Assembly (NCBI RefSeq): GCF_963169125.1
Contig: NC_084794.1
Span: forward strand, 108,848,358 to 108,912,357
Length of the DNA: 64,000 bases
Direction of reading: 5' to 3'
DNA from: Humulus lupulus
Taxonomy: Eukaryota; Streptophyta; Magnoliopsida; Rosales; Cannabaceae
Shown here one piece after another: positions 46,704 to 58,679 of this stretch. The position numbers and the translations under genes are program-made. The notes below the pieces were generated by a model. That model made no database searches and was not told where the DNA came from. It saw only the letters and a program-made list of their open reading frames with translations. The stretch's first letter is position 1; each line of letters opens with the position of its first letter.

Positions 46704-48945
46704 ATGGCTTCCACTGCAAAAAAAGATATAACTATATCTCTTGATGAGGAAGAAGATCCTGGGATTGAGCATGTAAGCAATGAAGAAGAAGATGCACAAA
46801 ATGTGGATGAAAGCACAGAAGCACCATCCACTTTGCCTAGTGATGAGACTGAGGAAAATCAATTAAAGAGGAAGTCAACTAGAACTCCATCTGTGGTTTG
46901 GGATCACTTTACTAAGGTGAGTGATTCTAAAAAGAATGAAAAAGCTAAATGCAATTACTGTGGTAGTGAGTATGCATGTGGTAGCAAGAAAAATGGAACT
47001 ACTAATTTGTTGCATCATATTAGAACTCAATGTAAGTTGTTTCCTAGGAGAGGTGATAAGAAACAAAAAACATTATGTTTTAATATGATGAAAGGGGAGG
47101 GAAATTCTTTGGTGACACATAAATTTGACCTTGAAGAAATTAGAGAATATGTTGCTAGGATGATTGTCAAAGATGAGCTTCCTTTTTCTTTTGTGGAAAA
47201 TGAAGGTTTTAGAGAACTACTTTGGAAAATTGAGCCTAATTTTCATGTTCCTTCACGCACTACCATTACAAGGGATATTATGGGCCTTTACCTTAGAGAG
47301 AAGAATAATTTGAGAGAATTTTTTATGAAAAAAAAACAAAGAGTTTGTCTAACAACTGATACATGGAAATCTTGTCAAAATTTGCATTACATGTGTTTAA
47401 CTGCTCACTTTATTGATGACTCTTGGGTCTTACATAAGAAGATATTGAATTATTGTGTTGTTCCCAACAATAAAGGTGACACACTTGGCAAAGCTATTGA
47501 ACAATGTTTGTTAGATTGGGGGCTTGATAGAGTATTTACCATCACGGTAGATAATGCATCATCAAATAATGTTTCTATACAGTATGTCACGAATACGATT
47601 AATCAATGGGGTGGTGCAATTTTGAGAGGTCAGCACATGCACCTAAGATGTGCTTCACATATTTTGAACTTGATTGTTCAAGATGGGTTAGAGGAGTATG
47701 ACCAAAGTATTAGTAAGATAAGAGATGTTGTGAGATATGTGAGATCTTCATCTACTAGAATGCAAAAATTGAAAGAGTGTGCTGAGCAAGATAGAATCAC
47801 TAGTAAGAAAACAGTTTCCTTAGATGTTGCAACTCGTTGGAATTCAACTTATTTGATGTTGGAGGCTGCTGAAAAGTATCAAAAGGCATTTGAAAGGATG
47901 GAAATGCATGATGTAGGATATGTCAAAGAGTTTTGCAGCTCTGAGGTGGAAAGATGTCCTAATGAGAGTGATTGGGAGAATGCTAGATTGTTTATAAAGT
48001 TCTTAAAGATCTTTTATGATTCCACCTTAAGATTTTCTGGGTCTAATTATGTAACATCAAACCAATTTCTAGATCGAGTTTCTTTTATCCATAGTCGATT
48101 GGAGTTCTGGAGTGGGAATATGAATGATTTTAAGTTGAGCATGATGGCTGAATCAATGAAGAAAAAATATGACAAGTATTGGGGGAAAATAGAGAGTTTG
48201 AATGTATTTTTACTTGTGGCAGTTTTGCTTGATCCTCGTTATAAGGAGCCATTTTTAAATGTATGTTTTGAGATGATGTGTGGTGATCCTGATGAAGCTT
48301 CAAGACATTCTAGGAATGTTAGGAAGACTTTGGATCATATGTACAAAGAGTATTGTAATATTGATTCTAATGGTGGTGTGCATGGTTCTTCTAGTACTCA
48401 CCTTGTAGAAGACCATATGGGTAATGTTGAAGATATTGATGAGTGCACTTTGTTCATTCAACAACGCAAAGAAAAGTTAAAGGCAGTTGATTACTCAGAG
48501 AACAAAACAGAAGTTGACAAGTACTTCATAGAAGCATGTGAGGACTCTGACAATTCTGATTTTGATGTTCTGAAATGGTGGAAAAAGAACGATAGTAGAT
48601 TTAAGATTCTTTCCATGATAGCCAAAGATGTCTTTGCCATTCCTATATCTACTGTTGCATCAGAGTCTGCATTCTCTACTGGTGGCCGTGTCATTGATCC
48701 ATATAGGAGTTGCTTAACTCCTAAAGCTATACAAGCCCTCATATGTACTCAAAGTTGGATTCGTCAAACAAACACAATTGATGTTGATGGAGCAATTGAA
48801 GAAGTGGAAGCATTAGAAACTGGTAAATGCATATATATTTTAACTTTATTTTTTATGTGTTTTTAATATAAAATACTAATTTTTGTGTTTTTTTTTTTTT
48901 TTTGTAGAAATGTTGGCTGGAGTTGGTGATATCAAAATTGAGTGA
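46704..48945 (+). CDS. hAT transposase, BED-finger type (two exons)
   Basis: Exons 46704-48822 and 48908-48945 (donor ACTG/GTAAATG, acceptor TTTTTGTAG, joined within a Glu codon) give 718 residues with no stops. A BED zinc finger spans residues about 62-112 (W66, C83, C86, H105, C110). The RNase H-like core has D219 (LTTDTWKS) and D283 (TVDNASSN) with the family CxxH block RCASHILNLIV near 315. The C-terminal hAT dimerisation region contains E654 (ASESAFSTGGRV) and WW at about 629. D219, D283 and E654 are the likely catalytic triad by comparison with Hermes. It would excise and reinsert this element in the nucleus and may mobilise short relatives. Reading through the intron would replace the true end (EMLAGVGDIKIE) with an artefact. 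The ATG follows a possible acceptor. Confidence 0.92.
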
Positions 48946-49269
48946 ACATTCTCTTTGTCATTTTGGGCCGATTAGTGATTTATTTTCTATAATATTTGTA
49001 TTTGATGTACTAAACTTTTTTATTTAATTATGATGTATTATTGTAATTTTATGTTGGATTCCTACAAATTATTAAGACTTATGTTTTTAATTTTATGTTG
49101 GATTTATACAAATTATTAAGACTTATGTTTTTAATTTTATATCAGATTTGTGTTGTAAACTTCTAAATCATTACAATTAAATATTTTTATTATTTGGATG
49201 AGTAATTAGTGTTTTTATAATTGAAATAATATTTTTTTTAAAAAAAAATCAGCCTAAATAAAGGTTTTA

Positions 49270-49462
49270 AAAGATCAGATAGATCTGATCCGATCCAACG
49301 GATAACCAATGGATGCATCCAATGGATGGAACCGAACCGATCCAATCATCCATTGGACCGGATCGGTTGGTTCAAGATGATTGGATCGGATCGGTTCCAA
49401 AAATCCAACGTCCAATTGGATGATTGGATCGGATCGGATGGGCTTAAAAACATTGGATGTCA
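49270..49462. repeat. hAT right subterminal repeat region
   Basis: GGATCGGATCGG and its complement occur several times (for example 49356, 49384, 49427), matching the left end. Confidence 0.7.
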
Positions 49463-49703
49463 TCCAATGAACACCCCTAGCTGTAAGCATGGAAATAACA
49501 TCCAGTTCAATCATACCAGCCACCTTCTTTGGCTGTCCCCTTTCAGTTGGCCATTGGTGGTTATTCATTGGCATCTCCTCTAGCAATTTATATGCTTCAT
49601 TAGCACTCTTTCTCATGAACGCACCTCCTAGTGTAACATCTATTATGGTATGAGTAGTACCATTCAACCCATTATAAAAATTACGGACTAGCATCCACTT
49701 CTC

Positions 49704-50303
49704 TATACCATTATGTGGGCATTTCCTTAGCAACTCCTTCAATCTTTCCCATGCATCATACAACAATTCCCCTTCTGTCTGGTAGAAATTATTAATTTCC
49801 CCTCTCAACTTTGCATCTTTTGCTGGAGGGAAAAAATTTGCTAAAAACTTCTAAGCCAACTCCTCCCATGTTGTGATAGAATTAGCTTGCAGTGAAATTA
49901 GCCAACTCTTCTCTTGGTCTCGTAGAGAGAATGGAAATAATCTAAGTCTAATTGCAGCGTCACTCGCCCTGTTCATCTTCAATGTTGCACATAGCTCTAG
50001 GAAATTGGATATGTGCAAATTAGGATCTTCCATGGGCAACCCCCCAAACTGAACAGTAGACTGCACCATTTGTAATATTGCTAGCTTGATCTCAAAATTA
50101 TTGCAACAATAGTGGGGTGTCTAATGCATGAATGCACTCTTGTGACAGTGAAAGTACATAGTCTCTAAGCGTCCTTGGTCCTCTGTCCACTGGGACCGCT
50201 GCAATATATGGGATATTATTAACATTAGCAGCATTGTTTGTTGCATTTCCTTGATTCTCAGCCATGGAAAATCCAGCCTTTTCTTTATCTTTTGGTTTTG
50301 TCT
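49704..50303 (-). repeat. 597-bp tandem duplication in Athila gag, copy 1
   Basis: It begins ACCATTATGTGGGC (49707) and ends CTTTTGGTTTTGTCT before ACCATTATG recurs at 50304. Only about five differences from copy 2 were counted (for example GGAGGGAAAAAA versus GGAGGGGAAAAA). Confidence 0.9.
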
Positions 50304-50900
50304 ACCATTATGTGGGCATTTCCTTAGCAACTCCTTCAATCTTTCCCATGCATCATACAACAATTCCCCTTCTGTCTGGTAGAAATTATTAATTTCCCCT
50401 CTCAACTTTGCATCTTTTGCTGGAGGGGAAAAATTTGCTAAAAACTTCTAAGCCAACTCCTCCCATGTTGTGATAGAATTAGCTTGCAGTGAAATTAGCC
50501 AACTCTTCTCTTGGTCTCGTAGAGAGAATGGAAATAATCTAAGTCTAATTGCAGCGTCACTCGCCCTGTTCATCTTCAATGTTGCACATAGCTCTAGGAA
50601 ATTGGATATGTGCAAATTAGGATCTTCCATGGGCAACCCCCCAAACTGAATAGTAGACTGCACCATTTGTAATATTGCTAGCTTGATCTCAAAATTATTG
50701 CAACAATAGTGGGGTGTCTAATGCATGAATGCACTTTTGTGACAGTGAAAGTACATAGTCTCTAAGCGTCCTTGGTCCTCTGTCCACTGGGACCGCTGCA
50801 ATATTTGGGATATTATTAACATTAGCAACATTGTTTGTTGCATTTCCTTGATTCTCAGCCATGGAAAATCCAGCCTTTTCTTTATCTTTTGGTTTTGTCT
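50304..50900 (-). repeat. 597-bp tandem duplication in Athila gag, copy 2
   Basis: Same as copy 1 with about 99% identity. It ends CTTTTGGTTTTGTCT before the unique GCACATTC. The period is a multiple of three. Confidence 0.9.
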
Positions 50901-51045
50901 GCACATTCTTTTAATTTCAAGATTTATCGGTATAAGTTCCGTTTGTCAACTTCGTCGCACATACCAATAATTCCTGAAACACAATACAATCACAAACTGA
51001 ATGAGTACTAGAAATAAAAATCAATTATATTGATATTAATAATAT

Positions 51046-51071
51046 AGTCCCCGACAACGGTGCCAAAAACT
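51046..51071 (-). other. Primer-binding region of the inner Athila
   Basis: Minus-strand TTTTTGGCACCGTTGTCGGGG next to the LTR start, as at 29794 and 57988. Confidence 0.75.
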
Positions 51072-52376
51072 TGTTGTGGATATTTTTAACTATGCAAGTG
51101 CACGCAATCGTAACAAGTGATAAATTAGTAAGTAAAGTATCATTCCCACAAGGACTGTTATTAATTACCAAAACTAACTTTTGATTCTAATTGATTGACA
51201 ATTAATAGATTTTGAATCTAATGACTTGAACACCAAAACAATAAAATAGAACAATGGATAACTCAAATTAACTATTAATTCAAAGGACTGAGAATTAGGG
51301 TTATTAACTTCATCAACTATCCACCTATGTTTCTCTAATGTGAATTTAAGAACTCCTATTTCTATTGTGATAGCAGATTACAATTATAGATTATATTCTT
51401 TTTAGGACTTATAATTCTCTACAATAAGCTATCTTCTACATCTCTATGGTAAACTAACATATTGCTGGCATTAAACACATAATCTCTAAGCTACACAGAT
51501 CATACATGTACTCTCGTCCAATATAAATCTATGATTATTTGACTATAGCATAATTATCCTTCACTTCTCAGATCTCAGGTTAAAGTCATCTAAATCATGC
51601 AATTAGTGGACAATTAATCACAAGCATTAAGCACAAGACAAATAATTCACAATATTAATAGGAAAATCATAAAAGCTTCATTAAATACTCATAAGGTTGG
51701 AAGAGAATCCATTAACACCCTAACTAAAAAATTAGTTCATGCTGAACATAATAAAATCCATAAAATCAAATATAAACATTACTAATCCAGAAAGTAAAAA
51801 CAAATAATGAAATAGAATGATATACTAGTTGATCTCCAAGCCTTTGCCTTTGCAGTGTGCTCTTTGAGTCTCCTCCTTAGGGTTTGTTTTTTCTTTCAGA
51901 AATCGTCATAATGATGATTAAGTAGTAATCTGTGCTTTGGATGTGAAATCCTGCTTTTTCCCCTGCGTAAAATGCCCTATTCTGCGAATTAACCACTCAG
52001 GTGTCGCGACTCTATAATGAGGTGCCGGGCCCGTGTCCAAAATCTGGAATGCACCTGGTCTCTATCTTCTAAAGCGTCATGAATCTCAAAGGAAGCGCCG
52101 CGACCTTAGACTTCTCGATGGTTCGACCTCTCTTTCTAATCACAGAACCGCGACTCTAATTCCAAGAGCCGTGGCTCAAATGTATTTTTTTCAACAATTT
52201 CCATCTTTTTGAAGCCAAACATGGTCATTTATCACTTACTTCCCATAAATCTGAAATATCATCAAACACTAGCAACACAATGTCATACTGCACAAAAATT
52301 TCTAAATAAACCTCAATAATTAAATAAAGTAACCCTTTAAAATACTATAAAAACTACACTATCACTTTCCACGGTT
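51072..52376 (-). repeat. 5' LTR of the inner Athila
   Basis: It starts (plus) TGTTGTGGATATTTTT, with GCAAGTGCACGCAATCG and AGTATCATTCCCACAAGG, the usual Athila inner LTR end. The outer end is uncertain, somewhere between 52276 and 52430; by about 52440 the sequence is the post-integrase region of the outer Athila. No target duplication can be read because the other LTR is missing. Confidence 0.6.
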
Positions 52377-52439
52377 CGAAATTTACAAAAAGAATCCAAA
52401 AATTTAAAAATTACAAGTGCGAAATTCAAACTTAAAAGT

Positions 52440-53700
52440 TGTTCATAACTAAGCAAAAAGTAAAGAAAGCAAGTAAAGGGTATGGGATGCCTCCCAAAGG
52501 CGATGTCATTAACGTCATTTAGCCGGACGCTGAATTCCTCTTCAGATGGGATTCAAGAGGATAACCGACTTGTCATGATCGATAAGGCCACCCAAGCATG
52601 GATTCAATCATTGACCATTCACTTTGAACACTGAGCCATTCTTTCCTTGCACTTTAACAGAGCCATATGGAAACACCTTTACAACAGTATAGGGACCAGC
52701 CATCTAGACTTCAACTTGCCTGGAAAGAGTCTCAACCTTGAATTGAATAACAATACTTGTTGTTTGGGTTGAAACTCTTTTATGATTAAGTTCTTGTCAT
52801 GCCATGCCTTAGTGCACTCCTTGTAAATCTTGGCATTCTCATAGGCCTCATTTCGAAACTCATCAAGCTCATTTAATTGCAATAGCCTATTCTGTTCCAC
52901 TGCACTCTCATCAAAATTTAGCTTCCTCATTGCCCAATAAGCTCGGTGCTCTAGTTCAATTGGTAAGTGACACCCTTTCCCAAAAACCAACCTATAAGGA
53001 GACATCCCAATTGGAGTTTTGAATGCCATCCTATAGGCCCAAAGCGTGTCATCAAGCTTCTTAGACCAATTTTTCTTGGAGCTATCCACCGTCTTCTCAA
53101 TGATACTTTTCACCTCCCTGTTTGATATTTCAGCTTGACTATTTGATTGAGGGTGATATGTTAAAGTAGTGCGGTGGTATACTCCATACCGAGCAAGTAG
53201 AGCATCAATTTGCTTATTGCAGAAATGACTCCCTTCATCATTAATGAGAGCACGGGGAGTACCAAACCTTGTGAAAATGTGCTTGTGCAGAAAGTTCATG
53301 ATGATTTTTCCATCATTTTTCTTTGTTCCAGCTACCTTAACCCACTTTGACACATAGTCTACTGCTAACATAATGAATTGGTTGTGGAAAGACGATGGAA
53401 AATGGCCCATGAAGTCTATACCTCAAACATCATAAAGCTCAACCTCTAAGATCACATTAAGTGGCATTTCATTCCTCCTTGATCTGTTCCTAGCACGTTG
53501 ACAATGATCACACGCCTTCACAAATGAATTAGCATCCTTCAACAAATATGGCCAATAGAATCCACTTTGCAATACTTTCTCAACTGTTCTTGATGCCCCA
53601 AAATGACCACCACATTGCAAAGTGTGACAATGAGTGAGAATTGAGTGCATTTCATCCTCAGGCACACAACGACAAATGAATTGATCAACACAATGCCTAT
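52440..53700 (-). pseudogene. Outer Athila integrase
   Basis: 53665-53423 holds the zinc-binding start (MHSILTHCHTLQCGGHFG, then CDHCQRARN). A stop follows YDV. 53410-52679 then has the core: D in GIDFMG just before the first Met, D in LINDEGSHF, and E in [11 protein letters not shown], with the tail [14 protein letters not shown] frame change lies near 52680, after which the family ending (SVKVQGKNGSVFKVNGQ, about 52660-52607) is readable. The post-integrase words GGGATGCCTCCC (52486-52497) are typical of Athila. It is complete in domains but broken by a stop and a frameshift. Confidence 0.87.
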
Positions 53701-53837
53701 AAAGAATAGGCTCCTCCCATTAATAGTGCTTCACATCAGAGTAGAATTTCTTCAACCGTTTCCATGACATCTTAGGAGGCACAACTTTTGCTACCAACAA
53801 ATTAACATAGTCAACATACCAAGGCATTATCGAGCTA

Positions 53838-54395
53838 TCACTTACCCTCAAAAAATTGCTCATCAGGAAAGTGATCATTTATTTGTATATCCTTGGAATT
53901 TTGACTCTCTTCCACCTCATGTCTTGACAAATGATTTGCTACCAAATTTTCTGTGCCCTTCTTATTATGGATCTCCACATCAAACTCTTGCAACAGTAAG
54001 ACCCATCTAATGAGGCGGGGTTTTGTACCTTTCTTGGTCATCAAGTACTTGATAGCAGAATGGTCAGTGTGCACTACTACTTTGTTGCCAATGAGGTACG
54101 GTCTAAAATTTTCAAATGCATATACTATAGCGAGGAGCTCCTTCTCTGTTTTGGCATAGTTCAATTGTGCATCATTGAGACTTCTACTAGTATAATAAAT
54201 AGACTGAAATACCTTGTCAATTCGTTGGCCCCAAACTGCCCCCACTGTATAATCACTTGTGTTGCACTTCAATTCAAATGGAAGATCCTGATTCGGTGCA
54301 ACAACTATCAGTGTCGAGATTAACTTCTCCTTAAGTACCTTAAAAGCGTTTAGGAACTCTTTGTTAAAGTCAAAGGAAACACCGTTCATCAACAA
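53838..54395 (-). pseudogene. Outer Athila RNase H
   Basis: An open stretch of 185 codons: [57 protein letters not shown] and [20 protein letters not shown] are standard gypsy RNase H blocks. It is less damaged than the inner copy. The Asp residues at CNTSDYTVG and HTDHSAIK are present. Confidence 0.87.
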
Positions 54396-55628
54396 GGTGG
54401 AAAGAGGCTCAAAATCTTTGAAAAGTCATTAAAAAACCAAATATAAAACCTAGCATGCCCAAGAAAACTTCAAACCCCTTTAATTGACACAGGAGGTAGT
54501 AAATTCTCAATAGTGAAGATTTTAGCTTGGTCCACCTCAATGCCTCTACTAGAAATCTTGTGGCCAAGAACAATACCCTCTGTTACCATAAAATGACACT
54601 TCTCCCAGTTTAGAACTACATTGGACTCTTCACACCATTGCAAAACTGCTTCCAGATGCTTCAAACACTCATCAAAAGATGACCCAAAAACTGAAAAAGT
54701 CAACCATAAAGATCTCAATAGTTTTCTCTACCATGTCAGAGAAAATGGCCATAATACACCGTTGGAATGTAGTAGGGGCATTACAAAGCCCAAATGGCAT
54801 TCTTCGAAAGTCGAACGTACTATAAGGACAAGTAAAGGTGGTCTTCTCTTGGTCTTATGGTGCAATGGCGATCTGATGGTATCCTGAATAGCCATCCAAG
54901 AAGCAGTAGTAGCTATGTCCCGCTAGTGTGTCAAGCATTTGATCCAGGAATGGCAAGGGAAAATGGTCTTTCCTTGTTGCCTTATTCAACTTGTGGTGAT
55001 CGATGCAAATTCTCCATCCCGTCACCATTCTAGATGGAACCAGTTCATTCTTCTCATTCTTTACCACAGTCATACCACCCTTCTTTGACACTACTTGTAC
55101 TGGGCTCACCCAGGCACTGTCAGAAATGGGGTACACCACACCAGCACCTAACCATTTCAGAATCTCTTTTCTCACCACCTCCTTCATAGTGGGGTTCAAC
55201 CTCCTCTGAGCTTCAATTGAAGGTTTTCTCTCATCTTCCAGGTGGATCTTATGCATCACTGTAGAAGGACTGATCCCTCTAATATTTGTCAATGTCCACC
55301 CAATAGCCAGCTTGTGAGCCCTCAAGACTCTCAATAATTTCTCCACTTCAACATCAGACAGAGAAGCAGAAACAATCACCAATAAAATCTCATTCTCACT
55401 TAGATAAATGTAGCAAAGATGATCTGGCAAGGTCTTCAATTCTAGCATTGGTGGTTTTTCTATAGAGGATAAAGGTCTTTCAGAAACTTGACCCAGCTCT
55501 TCATATTTCTTTCTATAAAATGGCCCATACGACTTCACCCATCCAACATACTCCATCAACTCAACATCATCGCTCTCTTCTTCTTCCTCACACTGTGTTA
55601 GTGCCACCTCAAGAGCATCAGTACTCAA
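54396..55628 (-). pseudogene. Outer Athila reverse transcriptase
   Basis: 55628-54855 covers the acidic linker, ISPSTVMHKIHLED, WRICIDHHKLNKATRK and CFLDGYSGYHQIAIAP, then a stop at 54855-54857. After it, MPFGLCNAPTTFQRC is readable in the continuing frame to about 54730. A further break disrupts the catalytic FMDDFSVFG region near 54700-54720 (only SLWLTFSVFGSSFDE is read in 54718-54470). The active site cannot be formed as read. Confidence 0.86.
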
Positions 55629-55760
55629 ATTCTTCTAAAAAACAACCCCCTCAATCCCATCAATAGGAAAACATCTGTCACTTGCTCTAGGATATGCCAT
55701 TGCTTTGAACACATTGAAAACCACCTCTTCGCTCTGAATTTTGAGTCTTAACTCATCCTT

Positions 55761-56459
55761 CTAAACATCAATAAGTGCTTGCCCAGTGGCTAAGAATGGT
55801 CTTCCAAGAATTATAGGCACATCTGTATCCTCTTCCATGTCAAGAGCAATAAAGTCAGTAAGAAAAATGAATTTATCCACTTTAACCAACACATCTTCAA
55901 TAATACCCAGTGGATGCTTTATTGAACAGTTTGCCAACTGTAGAGTAATTGTTGTAGGCCTAGCCTCACCCAAACCAAGTCTCCGAAACACAGATAAGGG
56001 CATCAGATTAATGCTTGCCTCCAAATCACATAAAGCTTGTTTACACTCAAAATTATCTATAGTGCATGGAATAGTAAAACTCCCCGAATCTCTCAACTTT
56101 TGGGGCAGTTTTCTTTGTAGAATTGCACTACACTCTTTTGTTAAAGCCATAGCAGCGTAATCTTCCATCTTCCTCTTCTTAGAGAGGATCTCCTTCATAA
56201 AGTTTACGTAACTAAGCATTTTCTCTAAGGCCTCGGCAAAGGGAATGTTGATGTGCAACTTCTTGAAATCCTCTAAAAACTTGGAAAACTGTTTATCAAG
56301 AGAGTTTTTCATAAGTCTTTGAGGATATGGGATTCTTACAGGGGAATCATAAATAACAACTAGCGGTTCCTTTTCTGTAGTAGGATAGTATGCAGTAACC
56401 TTCTCTCTCTCGAAACCAAATGTCTTGCCGAACTCTTCATAGTTCTCAATAGATGACAA
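55761..56459 (-). pseudogene. Outer Athila protease region
   Basis: An open stretch of 232 codons: SLDKQFSKFLEDFKKLHIN, EKMLSYVNFMKEILSKKRK, then the protease with CDLEASINLMPLSVF and DTDVPIILGRPFLATG. Athila proteases normally read CDLGAS; here the Gly is Glu, which should hinder activity. Stops at 55760 and around 55635 separate it from RT. Confidence 0.85.
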
Positions 56460-57740
56460 ATTGCTCTACTTTCTTACCAATTCTCAAAGTGATAGCCTAA
56501 CATTGTTCCTTGGGGTTCACCATAGTATTGCTAGGCAAGTTCCCCTGGGGCCAGTTATTCAACATGCTTGCTAATTGCCCCACTTGTGTCTCTAAATTTT
56601 GAATGGAAGATCTTGTCTCAGTCATAAACTGAGTATGAGTATTAGTGAGAGTCAACAAAGCTGCTTTCAATTCATTGGGCTTCTCTTGTGGAACTTATGG
56701 CCTAGGTTGTAGAGAGGATGAAGCTTGATTCATGGACTGCTATGGCAAATTCTGCTGGTATTGGCCTTGAAATTGTGACTGTTGGCCTTGGTTGTTTCTC
56801 TATGAGAAATCGGGGTGATTCCTCCAACCAGGATTGTAAGTGTTGGAGAATGGATTGTTGTAAGGCCTCTGAAAATTTTGCACTGCTTGAACCTAAGCTT
56901 GGTCCATAGGAATATTGTTGGGATCCCTAGCTGTGAACTGATCAAAAGTGTGTGGACCCCCACACATTTCACAACACACTTACATCTCAATTGCATTGGC
57001 GAAAACAATATTCTGATGCAATTGCTTTGTCAAAGAAGCAACTTGAGCAGTTGAAGCAGTGATGGCATCTAATTCATGAACTCTAGCCCCCTTTCTAACA
57101 CTTGTTGACCACTCATCAGAACATTGGTGGTTGTTTGTAGCCATATCTTCTAGGAACTCATAAGCCTCATTAGCACTCTTGCTCATAAAAGCCCCAGCAG
57201 TAGCAGCAGCAACATCAATTATCGTACGAGTAGTACCACACAACCCATATAAAGACTAGGAATCATATAAAGACTCTCCATCAAGTTGATAAAAATTATT
57301 CAGTTCTCCCCTTAACTTAGGAGCTTTTGATGGAGGAAAGAATTCAGCAAGAATTTTTTGAGCCAGGTCTTGCCAAGTTATGATTGAATTTTCCTGAAGA
57401 GAGTTCAACCAGATCTTAGCTCTCTCCCTCAGTGAAAATGGAAAGAGACTTAACTTGATTGCATCATCACTGAACCCGTTGTACTTGAAAGTATCACATA
57501 GCTCAAGAAAGTTAGCTAAGTACATGTGAGGGTCTTCTGAAGGTAAGCCACCAAATTGCACGATGGATTGCACCATTTGTAAAATCACCAGCTTAATCTC
57601 AAATTTATTAGCCTCCACAGTCGGTGGTCTTATACATGTTTGCACTCCCATAATAGTTGGGAGTACATAATCCCATAAGCTTCTCATAACAGGATTCTCA
57701 ACTCGTTCTTCCACCAATTTTGGCACCCCTCCATTCACCC
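56460..57740 (-). pseudogene. Outer Athila gag
   Basis: 57738-57256 carries [25 protein letters not shown]-type block [17 protein letters not shown] and [18 protein letters not shown]. About 40 codons are missing near 57256 (jump from ESLYDS to the CGTTRTIIDV block). 57243-56980 has SKSANEAYEFLEDMATNNHQ. A zinc knuckle (CEMCGGPHTF) and a Gln-rich tail follow with several stops down to 56460. The polyprotein cannot be made. Confidence 0.83.
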
Positions 57741-57987
57741 ATCATTGTTTTGAGGAGTTTCCATAACCACAGTTGGACTAGTAGCTCTCTTGTTTTTATG
57801 ATTCTACCTGCACGCTTTTTCAATATTAGGATTAATAGGAACAAGGCTATATGCTCCTCTTCTGCTATGCATATAACAAACTACCTGAAAAATGGTCAAG
57901 AATGCACGCAAAATAAGTTAGAAACAGTTCAAAGAAAAACCAAATTAGAAATAAAATTAATTACTTTGAGAATGATAATTTTTCAGT

Positions 57988-58010
57988 CCTCGACAACGGC
58001 GCCAAAAACT
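57988..58010 (-). other. Primer-binding region of the outer Athila
   Basis: Minus-strand GTTTTTGGCGCCGTTGTCGA, the Athila primer site, directly next to LTR position 58011. Confidence 0.78.
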
Positions 58011-58679
58011 TGCTATAGATTTTATGTTATGCAAGTATACACAATCACAATTTGTAATAAATTTCTTGGTAAGACCAAGTATCGTCCCGCAAGGACTGGA
58101 TTATCAATTACCAAATAACTAATTCTTGGTTTCTATTTGGATAATGAAAATTGGTTTTGTACTTTGATAATTAAAATAACGCTATATAAAATAATGCAAA
58201 CTAGTAAAGGAATAAACAAGAATAAATTTCAAGAGATAAAACAATTAGGGACTTTAATTTCATCAACTCTACCTCCTACGAATCACTAACACTATATCAA
58301 CAATTCTTCTTCTTATTAAACTAGAAAGTTGGGAAAATGCATTTTAGAATCAGATTAGGAATTATAAAACTCAACCTAAGTGCAAATTTTCTATATTTCT
58401 ATGATAAATCAAACACTTAAGAGGCATTGAATACACAACCTAGATGCTACACAAATAATCTTGATACTTTCGTTCTAGATTAAATTTTTATTGATTCAAT
58501 CAAAGCTTGTTTAAATCTTACCTTTCATAATTTTGATTCAAACTCAAACAAATAATGAAAATAGATGGCCAATCATATTTCATGCAATAAACACAGATTG
58601 AAAAAAACTCAATAGATGAAGAAGAAGATTAACATTGCATTATCTCATAGTAGGAGTTCAAGTGAATTCAATAAAAACC
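58011..58679 (-). repeat. 5' LTR of the outer Athila, interrupted by the right Tat element
   Basis: It starts TGCTATAGATTTTATG and follows the LTR at 33477 closely to CAATAAAAACC, where the Tat LTR begins at 58680. It has a 12-base insertion ACGCTATATAAA near 58179 relative to the partner. The remaining outer part should resume beyond the right edge of the window. Confidence 0.78.

Larger units (their letters stand above)
44813..49479 (+). mobile_element. hAT DNA transposon, 4667 bp, apparently complete
   Basis: It starts TAGGGGTGTGCAG and ends TGAACACCCCTA. The 8-bp target duplication GCTGTAAG is perfect (44805-44812 and 49480-49487), the length typical of hAT elements. Subterminal regions at both ends carry many GGATCGG-type repeats (44835-45000 and 49270-49460), likely transposase binding sites. 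The single gene inside is a full-length transposase. The insertion splits an Athila gag codon run cleanly: LTA on one side and LTA on the other come from the duplicated target. Confidence 0.95.
49488..50930 (-). pseudogene. Inner Athila gag, N-terminal part with internal duplication
   Basis: From the start near 50904 (AENQGNATNN, then RGPRTLRDYV), through [20 protein letters not shown] and [12 protein letters not shown] (50666-50448), to MRGEINNFYQTEGELLYDAW and RNFYNGLNGTTHTI (49808 on), ending at the hAT junction in VISMLTA. The section from 49704 to about 50900 is a tandem duplication of 597 bp, so the central gag region is present twice. Each copy has a stop after EELA and frame shifts, so no full gag can be made. 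Confidence 0.85.
39474..52400 (-). mobile_element. Inner Athila retrotransposon, truncated at its 3' end
   Basis: Minus-strand order: 5' LTR (about 52376-51072), primer site, gag, protease, RT, RNase H, start of integrase. The integrase ends abruptly near 39474 and no LTR of this subfamily follows. It is split by a hAT element (44813-49479) and a solo LTR (40078-42023). Its gag carries a 597-bp tandem duplication. Its LTR differs clearly from those at 33477 and 58011, so it is a separate insertion. Confidence 0.6.
33477..58679 (-). mobile_element. Outer Athila retrotransposon, carrying later insertions
   Basis: The LTR at 33477-34856 and the truncated LTR at 58011-58679 match at roughly nine in ten positions over the first several hundred bases, and both are oriented as expected for the 3' and 5' LTR of one minus-strand element. 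Between them lie its gag-pol (57740-52620) and a candidate 3' region (34857-39470). A second Athila with different LTR sequence occupies about 39474-52400. The outer left flank GTCCC (33472-33476) should recur beyond the other LTR, outside the window. This reading is an inference from the junctions; chance assembly of several truncated copies is the alternative. Confidence 0.55.

Noticed and set aside
49704..50900. Repeat array of CRISPR type
   Set aside because: Two long direct copies of gag without spacers, in a plant retroelement.
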